DNA from: an uncultured Draconibacterium sp.
Lineage (GTDB): Bacteria; Bacteroidota; Bacteroidia; Bacteroidales; Prolixibacteraceae
Direction: 5' to 3'
Assembly: GCF_913060805.1 (NCBI RefSeq)
Contig: NZ_CAJXTC010000006.1
Location: forward strand, 1-64,000
Length of the DNA stretch: 64,000 bases
Below the pieces are notes generated by a model. It was not told the origin of the DNA. It saw only the letters and a program-made list of their open reading frames with translations, and searched no databases. The stretch's first letter is position 1, and each line of letters starts with the position of its first letter. Shown here piece after piece: positions 28,160 to 35,140 of this stretch. A program made the translations under genes and the position numbers.

Positions 28160-28232
28160 TTTACCCCGGCCCGCAAAGGGAAGTTGGTCAAGTCCCCTTT
28201 AGGGGATTCCAGCCAGCCGGCTGACAGGTAGG
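28160..28232. repeat. Foldback repeat between two genes of one operon
   Basis: TACCCC near 28162 and GGGGTA near 28223 are inverted, with TCCCCTTTAGGGGA (28193-28206) and CAGCCGGCTG inside. This 70-bp insertion fills most of the 127-bp gap between the cupin and the carboxymuconolactone-decarboxylase-like gene. It resembles the CCCCTTTnAGGGG hairpins at 29397-29493. Confidence 0.5.
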
Positions 28233-28237
28233 GGTAA

Positions 28238-28993
28238 TTAGTTTTCCGGTATTACTTCATTTATGCAAGCCAGCGCATTCAATGTTCTTGGAAAACCCAT
28301 GTAGGGCAAACATTGTGTAACTGCAGTGAGCAGGGTGTTTTTATCGTTTCCAACACTCAGGTTCCCGTTTACGTGTGATTTCACCTGGTTTTCGCAACCG
28401 CCCAGTGCACTTAAAATACACAGGGTAAGTAGCTCGCGGATTTTAAGATCCAGCGTTCCTCGCGTATAAATGTCGCCGAAACAGAATGCCGATAAGTAGT
28501 TCTGGATATGCTTCTGATTTTCGGGAGCCGTCTCGTGCATTTTATCGATGATCTCGCCGAAGATGCTTTTTTGAACTTTCAAGCCATCATCGAAACGGGT
28601 TTCTTCGGTCACTGTTTTCTGGCTTTCAACCGGAAGCGAAATGTTAGCCGCTTTAAAAACCTCGTTGGCTTTATTAATGGCATTTAGTGTTTTTGGAAAT
28701 CCAAGATAGGGCGCACATTGGTAAATGGCTTCCTTTATTTCAACCGGCGACACGCCAATATTTAAAGCTGCAAAAACATGTGCCTGCAATTGCTCAAGCG
28801 TTTGATTGGTGGTTAATACAACGATTGTAATTAACTCGCGTAATTTGTCGCTTAAATCGCCCTGATAGAAGACTTCGCCGAAAATGAAACGGTTTAGCAT
28901 TTCCTGTAAATCCGGATCAGTTTCTGCCAGCGGACCTGTGTGTTGTCCGAATAATTCTTCAAACTTTTTCTTACTTAATTCTATCCTGTCCAT
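28238..28993 (-). CDS. Tandem carboxymuconolactone-decarboxylase-like (AhpD-fold) protein
   Basis: The 251 residues hold two repeats of the AhpD-like helical fold. The first, around residues 25-105, has LRELITIVVLT and AHVFAALNIGVSPVEIKEAI. The second, around 155-245, has IRELLTLCILSALGG and VKSHVNGNLSVGNDK. Each ends with LGFPKTLNA or MGFPRTLNA. True decarboxylases and peroxide-linked AhpD proteins share the fold. I see no CxxC pair, so a disulphide-reductase role is unlikely. It is the first gene after the operator-promoter at 29136 and probably begins a unit that includes the cupin and the hydrolase. Confidence 0.88.
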   Translation of the reverse strand: MDRIELSKKKFEELFGQHTGPLAETDPDLQEMLNRFIFGEVFYQGDLSDKLRELITIVVLTTNQTLEQLQAHVFAALNIGVSPVEIKEAIYQCAPYLGFPKTLNAINKANEVFKAANISLPVESQKTVTEETRFDDGLKVQKSIFGEIIDKMHETAPENQKHIQNYLSAFCFGDIYTRGTLDLKIRELLTLCILSALGGCENQVKSHVNGNLSVGNDKNTLLTAVTQCLPYMGFPRTLNALACINEVIPEN

Positions 28994-29135
28994 TTGTTTG
29001 TTTTTTAGAATTGTTCAATCTCAAACGTTTATGAGATTTTCATATGATTCAAATAGTTGACTTTATAAGGTATCATATGTAACTCGCATTTTGAACGTTT
29101 TCTAAAGCTTTCATTTCGAAGCTCGTTTCACAATG

Positions 29136-29204
29136 CAAATATCATTATTAGCTATCTTATAAAATTACCAAAATAACGGATAGAGTTACCTCTATTACGG
29201 AATG
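29136..29204 (-). promoter_or_regulatory. Regulon promoter A: 21-bp direct repeat plus -7 element
   Basis: Plus-strand half-sites TTACCAAAATAACGGA (29165) and TTACCTCTATTACGGA (29186) are exactly 21 bp apart. On the minus strand the -7 element GATATTTG lies at 29143-29136, 22 bp from the start of the repeat. The same geometry occurs at four other promoters in the window. The leader to the 28993 start is long, about 130 nt. Confidence 0.85.
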
Positions 29205-29545
29205 TTATGCAAAAGCAAGGAATTGGGGTATGTAAAATTGAAAATGGCGATAAGTTACTGGAATTTAGCTTGCTATTTTGTTGAGGAAAGTGCAGAGTTG
29301 TGCTTGATGATATTTTTATTTGGCGAAATCATCTCAATTAAAATGGTTGGAAGAATGAATTGGGCGTTAGTCTTTTTACCCCTTTGGCTGTCGCCATTTC
29401 CCCTCAGGAGGGGAAACATCTGCAATGCTAAGTATAAAGCCTTGTTGTAATGCGGAAAGAATATTCAACGCTTGCTCCCCTTTTGAGGGGAGCTCCCGAT
29501 AGGGTGAGGGGTAGATATAAAATCTATCAAGAATTAGTTTATGGA
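29205..29545. other. Gene-free stretch with two CCCCT/AGGGG hairpins
   Basis: I find no gene. TTTCCCCT/AGGGGAAA (29397-29416, loop CAGG) and GCTCCCCT/AGGGGAGC (29474-29493, loop TTTG) are perfect 8-bp hairpins about 75 bp apart. GTGAGGGGTAG follows. They look like a dispersed intergenic repeat of this genome. An open frame at 29202-29450 has no domain and crosses the repeat, so I do not accept it. Confidence 0.5.
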
Positions 29546-30121
29546 TTACACAACCGGGACTAAACTTTCTCTAACCTCAACCTTTCGGCTGGTAGCCAGA
29601 TTTACCAAAAGATTCAGTTTTTCTTTATTGGCAGCTGTAATTTCGGTAGGGTTTTCACTCTCAAAAAGCGTACTTCTAACCAATGGTGCGCTAAACGGAA
29701 CCGGCCATGCCCGGAGTGCTTTTGCAATCGCATCCATGGTATTTATGCCTTGCATGGCCTGAATACCATCGGCCCAGCAGATCATACCAATATTTTTATT
29801 CGTGAGGTAGGGTTGTGGTGCTTTTGAACTAACTTCCAGCCAGTCGAGGCAGTTTTTCATCGCACCAGGAATACTTCCATGATACAAGGGAGCCAGCCAT
29901 AAATGTACGTCAGCTTCTAAAAACTGCTGGTTCATGATTTCTACCGAATGTGGAATTTCAGTCATTGCTGTGTCAAAAAGTGGAATTCCGGCATCGGCTA
30001 AATTGAAGATGTTTGTTTCAATACCCATCTCATTCAGTTGTTCCGATAGGTAGTTGGAAAGTAATGCCGGAGTTGATTGCGACTTTCTTTCCATGGCTCC
30101 GTTAAATATTAGGACTTTCAT
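29546..30121 (-). CDS. NADPH-dependent FMN reductase-like flavoprotein
   Basis: This 191-residue protein has a flavodoxin-like fold. It opens with VLIFNGAMERKSQSTPALL, the FMN phosphate loop position, followed by LAPLYHGSIPGAMKNCLDWL, which is the isoalloxazine loop seen in NAD(P)H-dependent FMN and quinone or azo reductases. It should reduce flavin, quinones or similar small acceptors in the cytoplasm. It stands downstream of sod in the same direction but behind a strong terminator, so it likely has its own promoter. I see no TTACC-type operator in front of it. Confidence 0.85.
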   Translation of the reverse strand: MKVLIFNGAMERKSQSTPALLSNYLSEQLNEMGIETNIFNLADAGIPLFDTAMTEIPHSVEIMNQQFLEADVHLWLAPLYHGSIPGAMKNCLDWLEVSSKAPQPYLTNKNIGMICWADGIQAMQGINTMDAIAKALRAWPVPFSAPLVRSTLFESENPTEITAANKEKLNLLVNLATSRKVEVRESLVPVV

Positions 30122-30194
30122 GTTTTCTGAATCTAAATTTGGTTAATGTTTAGGATCTGCTTGGTGCGTATAGTTTTCTGTTTGTCAGTAACCG

Positions 30195-30236
30195 GAAAAA
30201 ATCAGGCCCTGCCAAATTATGCAGGGCCGACTTTTT
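30195..30236 (-). terminator. Intrinsic terminator after sod
   Basis: GGCCCTGC (30205-30212) and GCAGGGCC (30221-30228) pair perfectly around an 8-nt loop. A run of A on the left and T on the right let it act in either direction. Here it ends the minus-strand sod transcript. Confidence 0.87.
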
Positions 30237-30287
30237 GTATCTAATTGTTGTACTATGATGTTATTGGTTTTTCCAATAATTCAGTCA

Positions 30288-30911
30288 TTATAGTTTTGAC
30301 AAAGCTTCTTCGTATTTCTTTTCTACTGAAGCCCAGTCCAAAACCGACCAAAATGCATCAAGGTAATCAGCTCTTTTGTTTTGGTATTTCAGGTAGTAGG
30401 CGTGCTCCCACACATCAACTCCTAAAATTGGAAATCCTTTGTCTCCCGATTCCAGATCCATCAGCGGGTTGTCCTGGTTTGGAGTTGCAGTAACTGCTAC
30501 CGAACCGTCAGCTTTTACGTAAAGCCAAGCCCAGCCCGAACCAAATTGTGTTAAACCTGCTTTTTTAATTTCTGCTTTCAAGGTATCAATATCGCCAAAA
30601 GCTGCAGCAACTTGTTCTGCCAGTTTGCCTGTTGGAGCCGCCTGTGGAGTTGGCGACAAAATTTCCCAGAACAGCGAGTGATTGTAGTGACCGCCACCAT
30701 TGTTGCGAACGGCTTTGCTGTATTTACTTACTTCACGTATAATTTCTTCAAGACTTTTGTTTTCTGCTTCTGTTCCTTCAACGGCGTTATTCAGGTTAGT
30801 TACATAGGCCTGATGGTGACGTTGATGGTGAATTGTCATTGTTTCATTGTCGAAATGTGGCTCCAATGCATCTGTTGCATATGGAAGAGCCGGTAAATTG
30901 AATTTGCTCAT
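30288..30911 (-). CDS. sodA: Superoxide dismutase, Mn/Fe type
   Basis: At 207 residues it is a full-length Fe/Mn superoxide dismutase that turns superoxide into hydrogen peroxide and oxygen. Metal ligands are visible: the His of MTIHHQRHHQAYV near residue 27, the His of NHSLFW near 78, and Asp and His in DVWEHAYYLKYQ near 166-170. GGHYNHSLFW and TPNQDNPLM are the arrangement seen in Mn or cambialistic forms, hence the symbol, though metal use cannot be proven from sequence. There is no signal peptide. Its promoter carries a CAAC-N6-GTTG palindrome, the likely operator of the divergent SufR-like gene at 31114. Confidence 0.93.
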   Translation of the reverse strand: MSKFNLPALPYATDALEPHFDNETMTIHHQRHHQAYVTNLNNAVEGTEAENKSLEEIIREVSKYSKAVRNNGGGHYNHSLFWEILSPTPQAAPTGKLAEQVAAAFGDIDTLKAEIKKAGLTQFGSGWAWLYVKADGSVAVTATPNQDNPLMDLESGDKGFPILGVDVWEHAYYLKYQNKRADYLDAFWSVLDWASVEKKYEEALSKL

Positions 30912-30943
30912 TATGTTGTTTTTTAATTGTTATTAACTGAGAG

Positions 30944-30983
30944 CAAATTTACAACATTGAATAATAAAACAACTAAAAAGTTG
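30944..30983 (-). promoter_or_regulatory. sod promoter with SufR-type operator
   Basis: The minus-strand -7 element TAAATTTG is at 30951-30944. The palindrome CAAC-TAAAAA-GTTG at 30970-30983 lies 18 bp upstream, over the -33 region, where a bound repressor would block polymerase. CAAC-N6-GTTG is the inverted repeat known for cyanobacterial SufR. Confidence 0.75.
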
Positions 30984-31066
30984 CTAAAAATTAAATTGGT
31001 TTTGTCTATGTCTCATTGATAAACTCTTTATATGTTTGGTATATTGTGATTTGTGAACTATTTTTC

Positions 31067-31103
31067 TATTTTTGTCTTATATTAATAAAACAACTAAATG
31101 TTG
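31067..31103 (+). promoter_or_regulatory. Promoter and autoregulatory operator of the SufR-like gene
   Basis: A plus-strand -7 element TATTTTTG at 31067-31074 is followed by CAAC-TAAAT-GTTG at 31091-31103. The flanks AATAAAACAACTAAA match those of the sod operator. The site lies just downstream of the probable transcript start, where binding would repress the regulator gene itself. Confidence 0.7.
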
Positions 31104-31113
31104 TAAAAATAAT

Positions 31114-31740
31114 ATGAAGAAGAATTCGTCGGAACAAATATTGATGCAGCTTAAAATGAGAGGGGAGGCCACAGCGCTTTTAATTTCAGAGGAGCTTGCC
31201 ATTACGAAGGAGGGAGCACGTAAACATTTGCTAAATCTTTCGGAAGCCGGTCTTGTGCAGGCAACGGTTAAAAGTGAGGGCGTGGGACGTCCTTCAACTT
31301 ATTATTCGCTTACCGATAAAGGATTATCAAGATTTCCCAATACACATGCGGATATTACGGTTCAGTTGTTGCAATCGGTAAAAAAATTGTTGGGCGAAAA
31401 TGCGCTTGATCTGCTGATTAGCGATAGAGAGAAAGCTATATACGAGCGTTACGCAAAGCAAATGGAAGGCTCGGAAACCATTGAGCAAAAGCTGGATGTA
31501 CTGAGCAAAAGGCGTTCGGAAGAAGGATACATTGCCGAGTGGAAAAAAGAAGACGATGCCTATTATTTAATCGAAAACCATTGTCCGATTTGTGCGGCAG
31601 CCACCGAATGCCAGGGATTTTGCCGATCGGAACTGCACAATTTTAAACAGTTAATTGGTGAAGATTACGATTTGGAACGCACAGAATATATTATCGAGAA
31701 CGGCAATCGTTGTGTGTACCGAATCAAAAAATCAAGCTAG
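31114..31740 (+). CDS. SufR-like Fe-S winged-helix transcriptional regulator
   Basis: Starting at the ATG at 31114, it has 208 residues. The N-terminal winged helix-turn-helix runs from about 8 to 75 (SEELAITKEGARKHLLNLSEAGLV, then GRPSTYYSLTDKG). The C-terminal part has Cys at 157, 160, 166 and 170 in CPICAAATECQGFC, with C200 near the end, a likely Fe-S cluster site. SufR-type repressors sense Fe-S or redox state. It is divergent from sod, and both promoters hold CAAC/GTTG inverted repeats, so it most likely represses sod and itself until its cluster is damaged (inference). Other targets may lie outside the window. Confidence 0.85.
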   Translation: MKKNSSEQILMQLKMRGEATALLISEELAITKEGARKHLLNLSEAGLVQATVKSEGVGRPSTYYSLTDKGLSRFPNTHADITVQLLQSVKKLLGENALDLLISDREKAIYERYAKQMEGSETIEQKLDVLSKRRSEEGYIAEWKKEDDAYYLIENHCPICAAATECQGFCRSELHNFKQLIGEDYDLERTEYIIENGNRCVYRIKKSS

Positions 31741-31854
31741 ATGTTTTCACTTCCCTTTACAGCCAAATTTTAACATTTGTAAAAAGAATCAAGAGCTAAA
31801 TCCATTAATTTAGTACAATATTTTAAGCTTAATTTATTTTAGGAGGATACAATT

Positions 31855-32253
31855 ATGTCACAGTTAACACCGGAAATGAAAGAGATGGTAATGAGCCAGC
31901 AATGCTTTCATGCAACCGTCAGCAAAGACGGAATCCCAAACAACGCACCAAAACGATCGACACGTGTTTTTAACGATGAAACATTGATTTTTAACGAAGG
32001 AGTGGGAGGTATTACTTACCAGAATATTCTGGATGGTTCGAAAGTCGCGACTTCAGTTGTTAACCGCGATGTGATGGAAGGTTTCCGTTTTATCAGTACA
32101 CCGGAAGTTGTTACTGAAGGTGAGCTTTACGAAAAATCAGCTGAAATGTCGCAGAAAGCAGGAATGCCAAAACCAAAAGCGGTGATCCTGTTGCATATTG
32201 AAGAAATTCACAGCTTGAAACCCGGACCAATGGCGGGTAAAAAAATTGGCTAA
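31855..32253 (+). CDS. Pyridoxamine 5'-phosphate oxidase-fold flavin-binding protein
   Basis: The 132-residue protein has the split-barrel fold of small PNPOx-like FMN proteins: an opening helix LTPEMKEMVMSQQ, CFHATVSKDGIPNNAPK, a central LIFNEGVGGITYQNIL and VATSVVNRD. Family members bind FMN, F420 or haem, and the role is unknown here. An AGGAGG Shine-Dalgarno at 31841-31846, 8 bases before the ATG, is rare in this genome and suggests strong translation. It stands alone after the SufR-like gene and before a hairpin terminator. Confidence 0.83.
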   Translation: MSQLTPEMKEMVMSQQCFHATVSKDGIPNNAPKRSTRVFNDETLIFNEGVGGITYQNILDGSKVATSVVNRDVMEGFRFISTPEVVTEGELYEKSAEMSQKAGMPKPKAVILLHIEEIHSLKPGPMAGKKIG

Positions 32254-32276
32254 GATGTTAGGTAATTGAGATTATA

Positions 32277-32320
32277 AATGCCGGAATTGATTTTTGTAAA
32301 TTGGTTTCGGCATTCTTTTT
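32277..32320 (+). terminator. Terminator after the PNPOx-like gene
   Basis: AATGCCG (32277-32283) pairs with CGGCATT (32308-32314), followed by CTTTTT. The loop is long (about 24 nt) but partly self-pairing. Confidence 0.6.
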
Positions 32321-32357
32321 GGCTTTAAATAGTGCGTTCGGCCACTCAGCATTCAGC

Positions 32358-33344
32358 CTAAATCTGTTTTCTAATACGCAGACCAGCTTTTCCGGAGAAA
32401 AGTTGGATTTTCTTTTTATCTGCTTTTTCTGCAGGTTTTGTTTGTTTCGTTACCAGGTAAACTCCTGATAACACCAGAATAACCGCCACCGGTTTATCCC
32501 ACGTTAAAGTATCCTGTCCAACAATAATTGCCAGCACGGAAGCAACGATAGGTTGCCAGTTCATAAAAATACTTACCGTGCTTGCTTCCAGTCGTTTTAG
32601 CGCATAAGGCATCAGGAAAAATGCCAGAACGGATGAAAACAGCAAAGCAAAAACAAGCAAAGAAATGGCCATTCCGGTTGCTTCGTTTGTAAATATTGTC
32701 TGGCTGTTAAACTCGGAAATTCCAAAGGGCATTGATATTGCTGCCGAAATAAGGAACATCCATTTTGCCACAGTAACGGGCTTATATTTTAATGATATTG
32801 TTCGGGTAATAACCAGGTAAACAGAGTAAGCCAGAACACATAAAAGTGCAAAAACGAGACCCAACAAACTGTTTGCTCCACCGGCACCGCCTTTTGTACC
32901 GAGTAAAATAACTAAGGCTGCTCCCGAAACACTCATTCCAATTCCAATCACTTTTCGAAAGGGGATGACTTCCTTTAAAAAGATGGCCGCGATAATTAAT
33001 ACAAGCACCGGAGTTAAGGCCATTATAAGTGCAAAAACTACCGGAGAGGTATATTTGAGCGATTGAGAAAAGAAGAATTGTGTGCCCATGTATCCAATCA
33101 GGCCTCCGAGTAACATAACCAGTATATCTTTTCCTCTGACCTTTTCTTGCCGCAAAAAGGCTCCGATGCTCCAAAATACAATGGCTCCGAAAATCATTCG
33201 GGTGGCTGTGTATCCCATGGGTGTCATCCAGCCGGCCATTAATGCTTTTGTGACCGGAATGTTTAGGCCAAACATGGTGTTGGCGCATAAAATGGCTATC
33301 AGGCCTTGTCGTTTTTCCTTCTCCACCTTTTCCTCATTTTGCAC
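32358..33344 (-). CDS. EamA-family drug/metabolite transporter
   Basis: It has 328 residues and about ten hydrophobic helices arranged as two EamA repeats of five, with the first repeat opening at GLIAILCANTMFGLNIPVTKAL and the second near the middle at LLGLVFALLCVLAYSVYLVITR. It should export or take up a small metabolite across the inner membrane. No ATG precedes the first helix in frame, so the likely start is the GTG at 33344, which lies inside the inverted-repeat element described at 33337-33490. The element may therefore supply the start codon and leader. Confidence 0.85.
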   Translation of the reverse strand: MQNEEKVEKEKRQGLIAILCANTMFGLNIPVTKALMAGWMTPMGYTATRMIFGAIVFWSIGAFLRQEKVRGKDILVMLLGGLIGYMGTQFFFSQSLKYTSPVVFALIMALTPVLVLIIAAIFLKEVIPFRKVIGIGMSVSGAALVILLGTKGGAGGANSLLGLVFALLCVLAYSVYLVITRTISLKYKPVTVAKWMFLISAAISMPFGISEFNSQTIFTNEATGMAISLLVFALLFSSVLAFFLMPYALKRLEASTVSIFMNWQPIVASVLAIIVGQDTLTWDKPVAVILVLSGVYLVTKQTKPAEKADKKKIQLFSGKAGLRIRKQI

Positions 33345-33490
33345 CGTCTTTTAAGGCGGTGATGTGTAATTATCCTGTCAAGCTGATTTTTTAGGATTTT
33401 TGTAAATTCTATTTTACAAAAATCCTAAAAAATCGTTGATACAATCGCTATTTCCTGACACCGCTCTAAAGAACGGTGCAAAAAATAGTT
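33337..33490. mobile_element. MITE-like foldback element
   Basis: GCACCGTCTTTTAAGGCGGTG at the left end (from 33341) and the inverse complement of a near-copy at the right end (to about 33480) form imperfect terminal inverted repeats of 21 bp, each itself a small hairpin. In the centre 33385-33406 and 33413-33434 make a perfect 22-bp inverted repeat with a 6-nt loop. There is no coding content. The structure suits a non-autonomous miniature transposable element or a dispersed structured repeat. I see no target-site duplication. Confidence 0.5.
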
Positions 33491-33514
33491 CTCAATACTT
33501 GACTTAAATTCATG

Positions 33515-33895
33515 TTAAAATACCCGAACGGTAGCCGCTTTTGCCCGCTCGCTAATCATTGAATTCAAATAGGCACTGTCGCTGTATTTCGCGCGGTAAG
33601 CATTGTCAATTTTTTCGTTGAGGCAACTGTCGGTGATGGTTTCAAACTGCACCTTTTTTATCAAACCGGCAGCTTCTATTTTGCCGGCTTTTTGTTTTAC
33701 GGCCGACTGGTACCACCTTGAACGGATTCCGTTGTAGGCTCTCACATAAAGTTTGCCTTCAACTTCTACGGACCAGATCCAGGTTGGCGTTCCGTAAGTC
33801 ACACCGTCTTCACGAAATGGTGCAATATGAAAATCGTCTTTTTTTGCTATCTGAGCTATTTCTTGTGTTGTTAATGTTTCTGTGTTTGCTGTCAT
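33515..33895 (-). CDS. DUF2255 family protein
   Basis: I start at the ATG at 33895 (MTANTETLTTQEIAQI), giving 126 residues. The frame open further upstream overlaps the tautomerase gene. The pattern DDFHIAPFREDG, TPTWIWSVEVEGKLYVRAYNG and SRWYQSA matches the DUF2255 family, small single-domain proteins that look like the flavin/nitroreductase split barrel. Function unknown. It is the last of four genes starting at 36346, only 11 bp after the tautomerase gene. Confidence 0.82.
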   Translation of the reverse strand: MTANTETLTTQEIAQIAKKDDFHIAPFREDGVTYGTPTWIWSVEVEGKLYVRAYNGIRSRWYQSAVKQKAGKIEAAGLIKKVQFETITDSCLNEKIDNAYRAKYSDSAYLNSMISERAKAATVRVF

Positions 33896-33906
33896 GACTT
33901 TGTGTT

Positions 33907-34134
33907 TTACATGGTATAACCGGGCTTTTTGTAAAGCTTGTCCTCGTTCCCCATAATATCGTCGGGGTAAACTTTGTTTTTCCAATCGTCCAGTGAATAT
34001 TCTTCGATGGCAACCGAAAAGGATTCGTTACCATTTCCAAGAATTTTTTGAGCTACTTTAACCACTTCGTCGGTTAATTCTTGTTTCTGTTCTTCTGTTT
34101 TGCCTTCCAGCAATTTTATTTGAAAATGTGGCAT
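33907..34134 (-). CDS. 4-oxalocrotonate tautomerase family protein
   Basis: With the start at 34134 the protein begins MPHFQIKLLEGKT, so Pro2 becomes the catalytic N-terminal proline after Met removal. This decides the start against an upstream in-frame codon at 34161. The 75-residue length, EEQKQELTDEVVKVAQ helix and FSVAIEEYSLDDW strand fit the family, which interconverts enol and keto acids or carries out related dehalogenase or isomerase reactions. It may act on aromatic breakdown or aldehyde products. It lies between the aldo-keto reductase and DUF2255 genes. Confidence 0.85.
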   Translation of the reverse strand: MPHFQIKLLEGKTEEQKQELTDEVVKVAQKILGNGNESFSVAIEEYSLDDWKNKVYPDDIMGNEDKLYKKPGYTM

Positions 34135-34166
34135 TGTTGTTATTGTTTTTTTGATCAACACTAAAA

Positions 34167-34197
34167 GCTCTTCGGAAAATGTTTTCTCCGAAAGAGC
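34167..34197 (-). terminator. Hairpin between aldo-keto reductase and tautomerase genes
   Basis: GCTCTTTCGGA and TCCGAAGAGC arms (34197-34187 and 34176-34167, with one bulge) pair around a 10-nt loop, followed on the minus strand by TTTTAG. The short T run suggests an attenuator or partial terminator, leaving the last two genes of the unit less expressed. Confidence 0.5.
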
Positions 34198-34224
34198 AAA
34201 TTAGTGTTTCTCCCCCCATTAAAA

Positions 34225-35091
34225 TTATTTCATTTTTCCACCGTAAACCGGGAAAACGCTGGCATCGCCATAATCCTGGATTTGCTCCAGATTTTGTAAA
34301 GTTTCCATATCGGCTGCAGAAATCTCAAAATCAACATCTGCATTGTTTTTCATATGAGCCGGATTTGCCGTTTTGGGTATTGGCAGCAGACCCAACTGCA
34401 GGGTGTAACGAATAGCCAGTTGTGGTACCGAAACATCATATTTCTCTGCCAGTTTTTTAACTTCCTCGTTTTTCATCAATTCGCCATGGCCAATTGGAGA
34501 ATATGCTTCAACAAGAATGTTATTTGCCTCGCAGTACTCAATCAATTCTTTTGGAGTATTACTGATGTGCGCCAAAATCTGGTTCACCATTGGTTTTACG
34601 GTGCACGATTCGAGGATGTTCTCGATATCCGCTTTTTGGAAATTTGAAACGCCGATCGCTTTCAGTTTACCTGCTTTATAAGCCTCTTCCAAAGCTTTCC
34701 AGGCTTCGCGGTTTCCATCTTCATGCCCATCTTCTTCGTGAAATTCCATCCAGGGTTTCGGACTGTGAATGATCATCATATCGATGTAATCGAGTCCCAT
34801 TGTTTCCAGTGACTGATCGATTGATTTTACTGCTTCATCATACGATTTTACTTCGGCAGCCAGTTTTGTGGTAACGAACAAGTCTTCTCTTTTTACACCA
34901 CTGGTTCTAATTCCTTCGCCAACTCCGCGCTCGTTTTGGTAAGCCTGAGCTGTATCGATGTGGCGATAGCCCAATTCAACAGCATCTTTGACGGCTTGTA
35001 CCGAATCGTCGTCGCTAATAAACCATGTTCCGAGTCCCAGTTTTGGGATTTCAACGCCGTTTGACAGCGTATAATTTTCTTTTAATATCAT
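34225..35091 (-). CDS. Aldo/keto reductase
   Basis: This 288-residue NADPH-dependent TIM-barrel reductase shows the full catalytic tetrad: Asp and Tyr in IDTAQAYQNE (near 47-53), Lys in TTKLAAE (near 78) and His in MIIHSPKPW (near 110), with GVSNFQKADI and the C-terminal IPKTANPAHMKNN cofactor loop. It should reduce aldehydes such as methylglyoxal or other carbonyls, like DkgA-type 2,5-diketogluconate reductases. It follows the Tat-exported zinc alcohol dehydrogenase gene by 49 bp in the unit headed by the operator at 36480. Confidence 0.9.
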   Translation of the reverse strand: MILKENYTLSNGVEIPKLGLGTWFISDDDSVQAVKDAVELGYRHIDTAQAYQNERGVGEGIRTSGVKREDLFVTTKLAAEVKSYDEAVKSIDQSLETMGLDYIDMMIIHSPKPWMEFHEEDGHEDGNREAWKALEEAYKAGKLKAIGVSNFQKADIENILESCTVKPMVNQILAHISNTPKELIEYCEANNILVEAYSPIGHGELMKNEEVKKLAEKYDVSVPQLAIRYTLQLGLLPIPKTANPAHMKNNADVDFEISAADMETLQNLEQIQDYGDASVFPVYGGKMK

Positions 35092-35140
35092 AATGTGTCT
35101 CTTTTAAAATTAATAATTGTCTGTTTATACTGTATATTGA

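Noticed and set aside
29202-29450. Small plus-strand gene
   Set aside because: The predicted product lacks any domain, begins inside the operator at 29186-29204 and runs through a hairpin repeat.
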